Below, piece after piece: positions 1 to 7,702 of a stretch of DNA of 64,000 nt. Source of the DNA: Burkholderia pseudomultivorans (GTDB lineage: Bacteria > Pseudomonadota > Gammaproteobacteria > Burkholderiales > Burkholderiaceae); the NCBI RefSeq assembly GCF_001718415.1, contig NZ_CP013377.1, forward strand, positions 1,736,001 to 1,800,000, in the 5' to 3' direction. The notes beneath the pieces were generated by a model. It worked only from the letters and a program-made list of their open reading frames with translations, made no database searches and was not told the origin of the DNA. The translations under genes were made by a program, and so were the position numbers. Numbering within the stretch: the stretch's first letter is position 1; each line of letters opens with the position of its first letter.

Positions 1-739
1 ACGTGCCAATAGCGGCTCATCCTTAATATGTAAATCACGAGCGATTTAGGCCGTCCGAATAAGTCTGAGCAGAGCCAAAAAAGCGTCTCATTTCCGGACA
101 CTCGCCGTCGCGGTCGACACATCGGCCCATTCGACTGATCAATACGTAAGCACCCTTAGCGAGCCCGCCGATCGGCGCGACAGGCTTTTCGTTCAAATAC
201 TTACATATGATTTTCAATCGTTTCCGTGACGTTCGAGGCGGCCGCCCGACTCGCTTCACCCCGCTCGCACAGTCGTTTGAAACTGTCTCAAAATTGAATC
301 GACACTCTAATGCCGCAGTTTGTTATCTGCCGCACAAAGACATCGCAAGCCGGTGATTTGATTGAGGAAAATCGACACCGCCACACAAATGTCAAATAAT
401 GTTTGATGTTGCTTTTTTGTTTTTCGACTATCGTGATGGAGCGCGTCGATTGATGAGCGAGCGTCGTCGAATACATTCTCATCGCGTCATTCCAAACCAG
501 GATGATTAATTCCGCAAAGCCTCGGAAACAGCGTTTCTGATAACGTTTGCATTCACGTCGAAATCGTCAAACACTGTGAAATGACATAATGTGGGATTGG
601 CGAATTTCGATGCCGTGCTAGCCTTTGCGCACTGCACGCTTTCAAATATTCACGAACCACGAGTCCGCACGCTCGTGCGAATTCCCGTTGCGGAATCCCG
701 GCGAGACGCTGTGCGACTGTCACCATACGAGGATGTGAC
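1..739. other. Non-coding region upstream of berA-like gene
   Basis: This 739-bp stretch is visibly richer in A and T than the rest of the window, especially between about 280 and 640. I found no convincing gene in it. The short reading frames here (74, 64 and 86 codons, all on the minus strand) have no recognisable domain and no supporting ribosome binding site. It probably holds the promoter and control sites of the CRP/FNR-type regulator that starts at 740. A sigma-54-like TTGGC...ATGC pair lies at 598-613, but its spacing is one base too long for a standard -24/-12 promoter. Confidence 0.5.
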
Positions 740-1522
740 GTGACCTTACAGGCCAACGACGCCGTCGCCCGCGCGAACGGCATGATCGAGCTGTCCCACA
801 GTTTCGACGCCAACCGGTTTCTCGCTGCGCTCGATCGCGACGACCGCGCGACGCTGATCCCGCAACTGCAGCTCGTCCACCTGAAATCCGGGCAGGTGCT
901 GTGCGAACCCGGCGAGATGCTCGCCGCGGTCTACCTGCCCGTCACGACCGCGATCTCGCTGCAGTACGTGTCGTCCGGCGGCATGACGCTGGAGGTCGCG
1001 CAGATCGGCAGCGAGAGCGTGGTTTGCGACGACGTGATCGGCGGCAGCGGCCGGATGCCGTGCCGCGCGGTCGCGTGCCGCGACGGATTCGTGTACCGCC
1101 TCGACCGGCGCGTGTTCGCCGCCGCGTTCGACACGTCGCCGGTGATTCGCCATCTCGTGTTCGTCTGCGTGCGGCTGCTGATGGCGCAGGTGTCGCAAAT
1201 CACCTTCTGCAGCCGCCATCACGTGCTCAAACATCAGTTATGCAGATGGTTCCTGCTCGCATACGACCGCTCGCGCAGCATCGAGATCCAGGTCACGCAC
1301 AGCATGCTCGCGCAGATGCTCGGCGTGCGGCGCGAGACGGTCACGGATGCCGCCGGCGAAATCCAGAAGCTCGGGCTGATCCGGCAGTACCGCAGCTCGA
1401 TCGTGCTCGCGGATCTCGCCGGCCTCGAGACGATGTCCTGCGGCTGCCGCGCGATCGTGCGCGACGAAATGAAGCGCATCCTGTCGGCCGACACGGGCGT
1501 GCCGGCGGCCGCGCGCGCATGA
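740..1522 (+). CDS. berA: CRP/FNR-family regulator, BerA-like (c-di-GMP effector)
   Basis: The 260-residue protein has a cyclic-nucleotide-binding beta-barrel in roughly residues 20-135 and a winged helix-turn-helix of the CRP type at about 175-220 (HSMLAQMLGVRRETVTDAAG is the recognition region). The GTG start at 740 follows an AGGATG ribosome binding site; an ATG at 782 is a possible alternative. The setting matches B. cenocepacia Bcam1349 (BerA), a c-di-GMP-responsive activator of biofilm exopolysaccharide: a five-gene operon follows, then a sigma-54 activator, then polysaccharide export genes. From published work on that species, as I recall it, berA transcription is activated by BerB with RpoN. 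Assignment as the BerA ortholog rests on context and fold, not on an alignment. Ligand binding cannot be judged from the sequence alone. Confidence 0.75.
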   Translation: MTLQANDAVARANGMIELSHSFDANRFLAALDRDDRATLIPQLQLVHLKSGQVLCEPGEMLAAVYLPVTTAISLQYVSSGGMTLEVAQIGSESVVCDDVIGGSGRMPCRAVACRDGFVYRLDRRVFAAAFDTSPVIRHLVFVCVRLLMAQVSQITFCSRHHVLKHQLCRWFLLAYDRSRSIEIQVTHSMLAQMLGVRRETVTDAAGEIQKLGLIRQYRSSIVLADLAGLETMSCGCRAIVRDEMKRILSADTGVPAAARA

Positions 1523-1530
1523 CCCACGTC

Positions 1531-1557
1531 GTGCACGTGGTGCACGTGGTGCACGCG
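1531..1557. repeat. Three tandem 9-bp GTGCACGTG units
   Basis: Three adjacent 9-bp units (GTGCACGTG, GTGCACGTG, GTGCACGCG) begin eight bases after the berA stop codon. Each unit contains the self-complementary hexamer GTGCAC, so the array can form alternative short hairpins. It may be a simple microsatellite or a small transcription-termination or protein-binding element; nothing in the sequence decides between these. Confidence 0.5.
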
Positions 1558-1727
1558 ACGCTGCGGCCCGCCCGCTCGCGTACGCCCGCGCAGGTCAGCA
1601 GATTGTAGGGTGGCGAACAGAACGCAACGGCGGCGAATGGTCTACTGATGTCGGACTGCCGGGGGGATGTCAGCGCATTGCGCCGTGTCTGCCCGCATGG
1701 ACGAAACCACGCACGCCGGAGCAGCAC

Positions 1728-1979
1728 GTGAAAAACGAAATCAGAACCATCCTCAAGCAGGTCGCCCATCTCGAAGCTGCGATCGATTCGATCGGCGACG
1801 GCGACGACCTCTACGAAGCGGGCCTGTCGTCGCTCGACACGATCCAGCTGATGCTGGCGATCGAAAAGCAGTTCAACATCGAGATTCCCGACGAGATGCT
1901 GAACCGCAATCTGTTCCGCAGCATCGACGCGCTCGCGGACACGATCGCCACCCTGCAACGCACCGAGCATTCCGCATGA
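1728..1979 (+). CDS. Acyl carrier protein (amino acid-accepting type)
   Basis: An 83-residue acidic four-helix carrier protein. The phosphopantetheine attachment motif is GLSSLDT, with Ser35 as the expected attachment serine, followed by the typical helix IQLMLAIEKQF. The usual Asp of the DSL motif is replaced by Ser, as I recall for the carrier proteins paired with amino acid:[carrier protein] ligases in Bradyrhizobium. It starts with GTG at 1728, and its stop codon overlaps the ATG of the next gene (ATGA), so it is the first gene of a five-gene translationally coupled operon. Because the ligase two genes downstream belongs to the enzymes that load glycine or alanine on such carriers, this protein probably carries an amino acid thioester rather than a fatty acyl chain. 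Confidence 0.85.
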   Translation: MKNEIRTILKQVAHLEAAIDSIGDGDDLYEAGLSSLDTIQLMLAIEKQFNIEIPDEMLNRNLFRSIDALADTIATLQRTEHSA

Positions 1980-3172
1980 GCGCGCTGCTTCCGGAACTCG
2001 CAGCCGACGACGAATCCCGTCGGCTCGACGAGGCCGCGCGCGCCGTCGCGGAGATCGCCGCCCGCCACGCGGACGCGGTCGATCGCGACGCGCGCTGCCC
2101 CGTCGAGGCGATCGAGGCGATGCGCGCGCGCCGCCTGTTGAGCGCGATGGTGCCGACGCGGCTGGGCGGCGCGGGCGCCTCGCTGGCGGACATCGCGTCG
2201 GCCTGCTCGATCCTCGGCCAGGCCTGCGCATCGTCGGCGATGGTGTTCGCGATGCACCAGATCCAGGTCGCATGCATCGTCGACCACGCGGCCGACCACG
2301 GCTGGCACAAACTGTTCCTGCAGCAACTCGTGCGCCACCAGTGGCTGCTCGCGTCGGCCACGTCGGAGGACGGCGTCGGCGGCAACCTGCGCGCGAGCCA
2401 GTGCGCGCTGGAAACCAACGGCGGCGAATTCCGGCTGCACAAGTCCGCGCCGACGATCTCGTACGGCGAGTACGCGGACGGCATCCTCGCGACCGCGCGA
2501 CGCGACGCGCAGGCCCCCGCCTCCGAGCAGGTGCTCGTCACGCTGATGCGCGACGGCTATACGCTGGCGCGCCGCGGCGAATGGGACACGCTCGGCATGC
2601 GCGGCACCTGCAGCAACGGCTTCACGCTCGACGCACAGGGCGCCACCGTGCAGTGCCTGCCGGTGCCGTTCGCGCAGATCGCCGAGCAGACCATGGTGCC
2701 CGTCTCGCACATCCTGTGGGCTGCCGTGTGGATCGGCGTCGCGGGCGACGCGTTCCATCGCGCACACCAGTTCTTCCGTGCGCAGGCGCGCCAGACCGAC
2801 GGCGCGCCGTCGCCGGCAGCGCGGCGCATCGCCGAATCGCTCGCGCTGATGCAGGCGATGCAGGCCCGCGTCGACAACGTGCTGCGCCTGTACGCGAATG
2901 CATCCGCGCGCTCGTGGTCGGCGGGCATGGCCTGGGCCGCCGAGATCAATACGCTGAAGACCTACGTCTCGACGACCGCGCTCGAAGTCGCGCACGAGGC
3001 GATGATGATCTGCGGGATGGCCGGCTACAAGCAGGGCACGCCGTTCAGCGTCGGCCGGCATATTCGCGACCTGCACGCGGCGCCGCTGATGATCAACAAC
3101 GACCGCATTGCCGCCAACACTTCGAGCCTGCTGCTCGCGCTGCGTCCTGCGACGCTGGAGAAACTCACGTGA
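1976..3172 (+). CDS. Acyl-CoA dehydrogenase-like flavoprotein
   Basis: A 398-residue member of the acyl-CoA dehydrogenase superfamily: an N-terminal helical part (ARRLLSAMVPTRLGGAGASL is typical), a central beta-domain, and a C-terminal helical bundle containing the AYEVAH-like helix TTALEVAHEAMMICGMAGYK. The family uses FAD to introduce a double bond next to a thioester. The start is the ATG at 1976, which overlaps the carrier-protein stop by four bases, and its own stop overlaps the next GTG. In this context the substrate is likely to be the aminoacyl or acyl group held on the carrier protein, as in the flavin enzymes that oxidise prolyl-carrier proteins. That substrate is inference; it could equally act on a free CoA ester. 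Confidence 0.8.
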   Translation: MSALLPELAADDESRRLDEAARAVAEIAARHADAVDRDARCPVEAIEAMRARRLLSAMVPTRLGGAGASLADIASACSILGQACASSAMVFAMHQIQVACIVDHAADHGWHKLFLQQLVRHQWLLASATSEDGVGGNLRASQCALETNGGEFRLHKSAPTISYGEYADGILATARRDAQAPASEQVLVTLMRDGYTLARRGEWDTLGMRGTCSNGFTLDAQGATVQCLPVPFAQIAEQTMVPVSHILWAAVWIGVAGDAFHRAHQFFRAQARQTDGAPSPAARRIAESLALMQAMQARVDNVLRLYANASARSWSAGMAWAAEINTLKTYVSTTALEVAHEAMMICGMAGYKQGTPFSVGRHIRDLHAAPLMINNDRIAANTSSLLLALRPATLEKLT

Positions 3173-4143
3173 ACGACCGCCTGTCCGTGCCCCCCGCCGC
3201 TTCCATCCCCGCCGATGCGCCGCTCGACCGCGCCGGCGTCAACCCGCTGCGCGACGAGCTGATCGAGGCCGGCCTGCTGGTCTCGACCGGCATCCAGGGC
3301 CTGTTCGGCCGCAGCGAATCGTTCGAGCGCGTGGTCGAGGCGCTCGACGCGTTCGTCACGCGCATCGGCGCCGACCAGCAGGCCGAAGTGTTGCGCTTTC
3401 CGCCCGCGATCAGCCGCCTCGAGTTCGAGCGCAGCGAATACATGAAGAGCTTCCCGCAGCTTGCCGGCAGCGTCCATTCGTTCTGCGGCGACGAGCGCCA
3501 GCACCAGCGGCTGCTGCAATGCCTCGATCGCGGCGAGGACTGGACGGAAAACCAGAAGCCGACCTATGTCGTGATGACGCCGGCCGCCTGCTATCCCGTC
3601 TATCCGGTCATCGCGCGCGAAGGCGCACTGCCCGCCGACGGCCGCATCGTCGACGTGTTCTCGTACTGCTTCCGCCACGAGCCGTCGCTCGACCCGACCC
3701 GCATGCAGCTGTTCCGGATGCGCGAGTACGTGCGGATCGGCACGCCCGAGCAGATCGTCGCCTTCCGCCAGACCTGGATCGAACGCGGCACGCGGATGAT
3801 CGAGGCGCTGCGCCTGCCGAACGCGATCGACCTCGCCAACGACCCGTTCTTCGGGCGCGGCGGCAAGATCGTCGCGAACAGCCAGCGCGAGCAGAACCTG
3901 AAGTTCGAACTGCTGATCCCGATCGAGCACGACGGCCGGCAGACCGCATGCCTGAGCTTCAACTACCACATGGACCATTTCGGGCTGCTGTGGAATATCC
4001 GCACCGCGACCGACGAAGTCGCGCACACCGGCTGCGTCGGCTTCGGCCTCGAACGCCTCACGCTCGCGCTGTTCCGTCATCACGGCTTCGACATCGACGC
4101 ATGGCCGCAGGACGTGCGCGACGTGCTGTGGGGATCGCCATGA
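3169..4143 (+). CDS. Amino acid:[carrier protein] ligase (class II aaRS-like)
   Basis: A 324-residue protein with the class II aminoacyl-tRNA synthetase catalytic fold but no tRNA-binding domain. Motif 2 is visible as QLFRMREYVR and motif 3 as GCVGFGLERLTLALF. Expected zinc ligands are Cys141, Glu186 and Cys289; their spacing (45 and 103 residues) equals that of Cys131/Glu176/Cys279 of the Bradyrhizobium glycine:[carrier protein] ligase as I remember it. These homologs of archaeal SerRS cores activate glycine or alanine with ATP and load it on the phosphopantetheine of a carrier protein, here most likely the one encoded at 1728. The GTG start at 3169 overlaps the preceding stop (GTGA), and the stop overlaps the next ATG. 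Which amino acid is used cannot be read from the sequence. Confidence 0.88.
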   Translation: MNDRLSVPPAASIPADAPLDRAGVNPLRDELIEAGLLVSTGIQGLFGRSESFERVVEALDAFVTRIGADQQAEVLRFPPAISRLEFERSEYMKSFPQLAGSVHSFCGDERQHQRLLQCLDRGEDWTENQKPTYVVMTPAACYPVYPVIAREGALPADGRIVDVFSYCFRHEPSLDPTRMQLFRMREYVRIGTPEQIVAFRQTWIERGTRMIEALRLPNAIDLANDPFFGRGGKIVANSQREQNLKFELLIPIEHDGRQTACLSFNYHMDHFGLLWNIRTATDEVAHTGCVGFGLERLTLALFRHHGFDIDAWPQDVRDVLWGSP

Positions 4144-5195
4144 AATTCGTTTCGCGCGACGGCGAAGACCGGTCGTTCGAGGACGTGCGCCACCGCGCAC
4201 GCCACTATCGACCGCATCCGCTGCACGGCCACGAGATGGTCTGGAAGCAGACCAACTGCTATGTCGACATGTGGCTCGAGGTGCTCCGGTGGTGGGGCTT
4301 CAATCCGTACGCGGCGCTGCCGTTTACGATCGCGCTCGATTTCGAGGGCGACCAGTTCACGTTCTTCAAGTTTCCGCACGACGAACTGGAGCGACTCTAC
4401 GGCATCGTCGTGCAGGAGCACTCGATCTACGAGCCGCTCGACCGGCACGTCGAGACGCAGGTGGCGCGCGGTCACCTGATGATCGTCGAAGTCGACGCGT
4501 GGTTCCTGCCCGATACGCGCGGCATCAGCTATCGCACCCAGCACACCAAGACGACGATCGGCATCGACGCGATCGATCGCGCGCATCGCCAGCTCGGCTA
4601 TTTCCACAACAGCGGCTACTACGTGGCCGAGGGCGTCGACTACGACGGGCTGGTCGGCGACGGTTCGCCGATGACGCTGCCGCCGTACGTCGAATGCGCG
4701 AAGCGGCGCTTCCCGCCGCTCGACGAACGCACGCTGTGCGAGGTGTCGCTCGCGGCGCTGCAACGCCACCTGCGGCGCCTGCCGGTCGTCGATCCGATCG
4801 CGGCGTTCCGGCAGCAGCTGTACAGCGACGCGAAGACGCTCGCCGACTCGCCGATCGAGCGCTTCCACGCGTACTCGTTCAATTCGGTGCGGCAGCTCGG
4901 CGCGAACTTCGAACTGTTCGGCCACTACGTGCGCTGGCTGCAGGCAAGCGGCTGCATCGGACCGTTCGCCGAGATCCGTGCCGCGTGCGATCGCATCGCG
5001 TCCGAGGCGATGGTGCTGGAATTCCGGCTCGCGCGGGCATGCTCGCGCGGCAAGGAAGAACGCGGCGACTCGACGCTCGACGCGATCCAGGCCGCCTATG
5101 CGGATATCGTCGCGTGTGCGCGGCAGATCGCGCCGCCGCTGCAGCACGCGGCGCCGCTTCGCCACGACGCGGCGTTCGCGCCGCTCGCGCGGTGA
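4140..5195 (+). CDS. DUF1839 family protein
   Basis: A 351-residue soluble protein that I assign to the DUF1839 family by its WKQTNCYVDMWLEVLRWWGF beginning and the GYYVAEGVDYDG segment in the middle. An invariant-looking Cys (about residue 40) followed by Asp, and later His residues (FHNSGYY, ERFHAYSF), would suit an acyl- or aminoacyl-transferase active site, but this is a guess. As I recall, homologs occur next to amino acid:[carrier protein] ligases in rhizobia and Burkholderia, which supports a role downstream of the aminoacyl-carrier protein. It starts with ATG overlapping the previous stop and ends overlapping the GTG of the GH2 gene. No signal peptide or membrane segment is seen, so it acts in the cytoplasm. 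Confidence 0.75.
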   Translation: MKFVSRDGEDRSFEDVRHRARHYRPHPLHGHEMVWKQTNCYVDMWLEVLRWWGFNPYAALPFTIALDFEGDQFTFFKFPHDELERLYGIVVQEHSIYEPLDRHVETQVARGHLMIVEVDAWFLPDTRGISYRTQHTKTTIGIDAIDRAHRQLGYFHNSGYYVAEGVDYDGLVGDGSPMTLPPYVECAKRRFPPLDERTLCEVSLAALQRHLRRLPVVDPIAAFRQQLYSDAKTLADSPIERFHAYSFNSVRQLGANFELFGHYVRWLQASGCIGPFAEIRAACDRIASEAMVLEFRLARACSRGKEERGDSTLDAIQAAYADIVACARQIAPPLQHAAPLRHDAAFAPLAR

Positions 5196-7669
5196 CGCGC
5201 GCCGCCGCTGCGCCCGGCGCGTCCGCATGGTCGATGCTGGCGACGGCCGCGGGCGCCGTGCGCAGGCCGCGCGAACTGCCCGCCGACGCCGACTGGATCG
5301 CCGCGCCCGTGCCCGGCACGGTCGCACTGGCGCTGATGCTCGCGGGCCGGCTCGACGAAGCGGGCTCGCTCGACGAGCGCGACCATTGGTACCGGCTCGA
5401 CCTGCGCGGACACGGCGCGCGCCTGCTGCGCTTTCACGGGCTCGCGACGCTCGCCGAAGCGTGGCTCGACGACACGCCGATCCTCCGCTCGAACAGCATG
5501 TTCGTCGCGCATGACGTGCCCGTGTCGCTCGACGGCGCGCATCGGCTGACGCTCTGCTTCCGCGCGCTCGCGCCGCACCTGCGCGACGTGCGCGCCACGC
5601 GCCGCGCGCGCTGGCGCACGCGGCTCGCCGAACCGGCCGCGCTGCGAACCGTGCGCACCTCGCTGTTCGGCCACATGCCGGGCTGGTTTCCGCCCTACGT
5701 GCCGGCCGGCCCGTGGCGGCCCGTCGACGTGATCGACCCGGCCGGCGGCCCTGCCGTCGTCCACTGCGACCTGCATGCGCGCGTCGACGGCGACACCGGA
5801 TGGCTCGACGCGGAACTCGCATTTGCCGCACCGCTGCCCGACTCCTTCGCCGCCCGGCTGTCGTGCGGCGAGCATCACGCGACGCTCGAACGCAGCGCCG
5901 CCGACCGCCTGCGTGCGACCGTCGCGGTACCCAACGTGCGCCGCTGGTGGCCGCATACGCATGGCGAGCCGGTGCTTTACGATGTCGTGCTGCATATCGG
6001 CGCGGAACGGCACGCACTCGGCGCCACCGGCTTCCGGACCATCGAAGCGGATCCGGGCGCCGACGGCAAGGGCTTCGGCCTGCGCGTGAACGGCGTGCCG
6101 GTGTTCGCGCGCGGCGCATGCTGGAGCAGCGCCGCGCCGCTCGCGCTGCATGCCGACGAGGCGACCTACCGCCGGCTGCTCACGCTCGCGCGCGACGCCG
6201 GCTTCAACATGATCCGCGTCGGCGGCACGATGAGCTACGAAGCCGACGCGTTCCATGCCTGGTGCGACCGCCTCGGGCTGCTGGTCTGGCAGGACTTCAT
6301 GTTCGCGAACTTCGATTACGCGCTCGACGAGCCCGCGTTCGCGGACGCGGTCGACCGCGAGGCCGAACAGTTCCTGATGCGCCACCGCGCGTCGCCGTCG
6401 CTCGCGGTGCTGTGCGGCGGCAGCGAGATCGCGCAGCAGGCCGCGATGTCGGGGCTCGGGCCGAAGCAGCGCTTTCTCGAACTGACCGCCGACCGGTTGG
6501 CCGGTCATGCCGCGGCGCGACGGCCCGATGCGGTCTACGTGCCGGACTCGCCCGACGGCGGCGTGCTGCCGTTCCAGCCGCGCGAGCGCGTGTCGCACTA
6601 TTACGGCGTCGGCGCGTACCTGCGCCCGCTCGACGACGCGCGCCGTGCGGACGTGCGCTTCGCGAGCGAATGCCTCGCGTTCGCGAACGTGCCGAGCGAC
6701 GCGATGCTCGACAGCCTCGGCCGGCCCGGCGTGCACGAGCCGCGCTGGAAGGCGGCGGTGCCGCGCGACCCCGGCACCTCGTGGGATTTCGAAGACATTC
6801 GCGACCACTATCTGCGCGCGCTGTACGACGTGGCGCCCGACCGGCTGCGGCGCGAGGATCCGGCGCGCTACTTCGAGCTGTCGCGCGCCGCGATCGCGGA
6901 CGTGATGCGCGAGACGTTCGCCGAGTGGCGACGCACCGGCTCGCGCTGCGCCGGCGCACTCGTCTGGCAGTTGCAGGACGTGATGCCCGGCGCCGGATGG
7001 GGCGTGATCGAAGCGACGCACCGGCCGAAATCGGCCTGGCACGCGCTGCGCCAGGTGCTGCAGCCGGTGCAGGTCCTGCTCGTCGACGAAGGCCTGAACG
7101 GGCTGGACCTGCACGTGATCAACGAGCGTCCCGCGCCGCTGTCGGCGGCCGTCGAACTGGTCGCGCTGCGCGATGGCCGCACGCCGGTCTCGCGGGCCGG
7201 ATGTCCGGTCCGGATCGCCGCACACGATGCGGTCCGGCTCGGCTCGGCCGAACTGCTGGGCCGCTTCTTCGACTGGACCTATGCGTACCGCTTCGGCCCG
7301 TGCGAGCACGACACGGTCGTCGCGACGCTGCGCGCCGACGACGGCACGCTGCTGTCGCAGGCGTTCCATTTCCCGTCTCGCACGCATCCGGCGGTGTTCG
7401 CGCCGCGCGAACTCGGGCTCGAGGCATGCGTGTCGCGCAGCGGTGATGTCTGGCACGTCGATATCGACACGCGTCACGTCGCGCGTCACGTGCAGATCGA
7501 CGCGCCGGGATTCGTGCCGCGCGACGACTGGTTCCATCTCGCGCCCGGCACGCCCGCGCGCGTCGCGCTGATGCCGCTCGACGACGGTGCGGCATCCGGG
7601 GCGCCGCCGGTCGTCGAGATCCGCGCCGTGAATGCCGCGCGCACCGTGCGCGCGACGCAGGCCGACTGA
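5192..7669 (+). CDS. Glycoside hydrolase family 2 (beta-mannosidase-like)
   Basis: An 825-residue GH2-type protein: sugar-binding jelly roll (about 1-170), immunoglobulin-like domain, then the TIM barrel. The barrel entry strand RVGGTMSYEADAFHAWCDRL and the VWQDFMFAN segment are typical of beta-mannosidases. The acid/base Glu is expected at residue 412 in LCGGSEIAQQ and the nucleophile at Glu493 in FASECLAF. The residue before Glu412 is Ser instead of the nearly invariant Asn of the NNE motif, so activity or specificity may differ from known members. There is no signal peptide, so it appears cytoplasmic. It is the last gene of the carrier-protein operon, with its GTG overlapping the DUF1839 stop. 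Its presence hints that the operon product is attached to, or released from, a mannose-containing glycan. Confidence 0.8.
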   Translation: MTRAAAAPGASAWSMLATAAGAVRRPRELPADADWIAAPVPGTVALALMLAGRLDEAGSLDERDHWYRLDLRGHGARLLRFHGLATLAEAWLDDTPILRSNSMFVAHDVPVSLDGAHRLTLCFRALAPHLRDVRATRRARWRTRLAEPAALRTVRTSLFGHMPGWFPPYVPAGPWRPVDVIDPAGGPAVVHCDLHARVDGDTGWLDAELAFAAPLPDSFAARLSCGEHHATLERSAADRLRATVAVPNVRRWWPHTHGEPVLYDVVLHIGAERHALGATGFRTIEADPGADGKGFGLRVNGVPVFARGACWSSAAPLALHADEATYRRLLTLARDAGFNMIRVGGTMSYEADAFHAWCDRLGLLVWQDFMFANFDYALDEPAFADAVDREAEQFLMRHRASPSLAVLCGGSEIAQQAAMSGLGPKQRFLELTADRLAGHAAARRPDAVYVPDSPDGGVLPFQPRERVSHYYGVGAYLRPLDDARRADVRFASECLAFANVPSDAMLDSLGRPGVHEPRWKAAVPRDPGTSWDFEDIRDHYLRALYDVAPDRLRREDPARYFELSRAAIADVMRETFAEWRRTGSRCAGALVWQLQDVMPGAGWGVIEATHRPKSAWHALRQVLQPVQVLLVDEGLNGLDLHVINERPAPLSAAVELVALRDGRTPVSRAGCPVRIAAHDAVRLGSAELLGRFFDWTYAYRFGPCEHDTVVATLRADDGTLLSQAFHFPSRTHPAVFAPRELGLEACVSRSGDVWHVDIDTRHVARHVQIDAPGFVPRDDWFHLAPGTPARVALMPLDDGAASGAPPVVEIRAVNAARTVRATQAD

Positions 7670-7678
7670 CGCCGGCAG

Positions 7679-7699
7679 CGGGCCGCAGGCGGCGGCCCG
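7679..7699. terminator. GC hairpin between convergent genes
   Basis: An 8-bp perfect inverted repeat, CGGGCCGC and GCGGCCCG, with a 5-base loop lies between the GH2 stop and the berB-like stop. It could end transcription from both sides. A strong T-run is lacking, so termination efficiency is uncertain. Confidence 0.5.
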
Positions 7700-7702
7700 T
7701 CT

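Noticed and set aside
35..259. 74-codon minus-strand frame at the left edge
   Set aside because: There is no family and no ribosome binding site; I could not tell it from chance in a short AT-richer stretch.
598..613. Sigma-54-like promoter TTGGC...ATGC before berA
   Set aside because: The distance between GG and GC is one base longer than sigma-54 tolerates, and the -12 reads ATGC. berA is reported to be RpoN-dependent in B. cenocepacia, but I could not place the site here.
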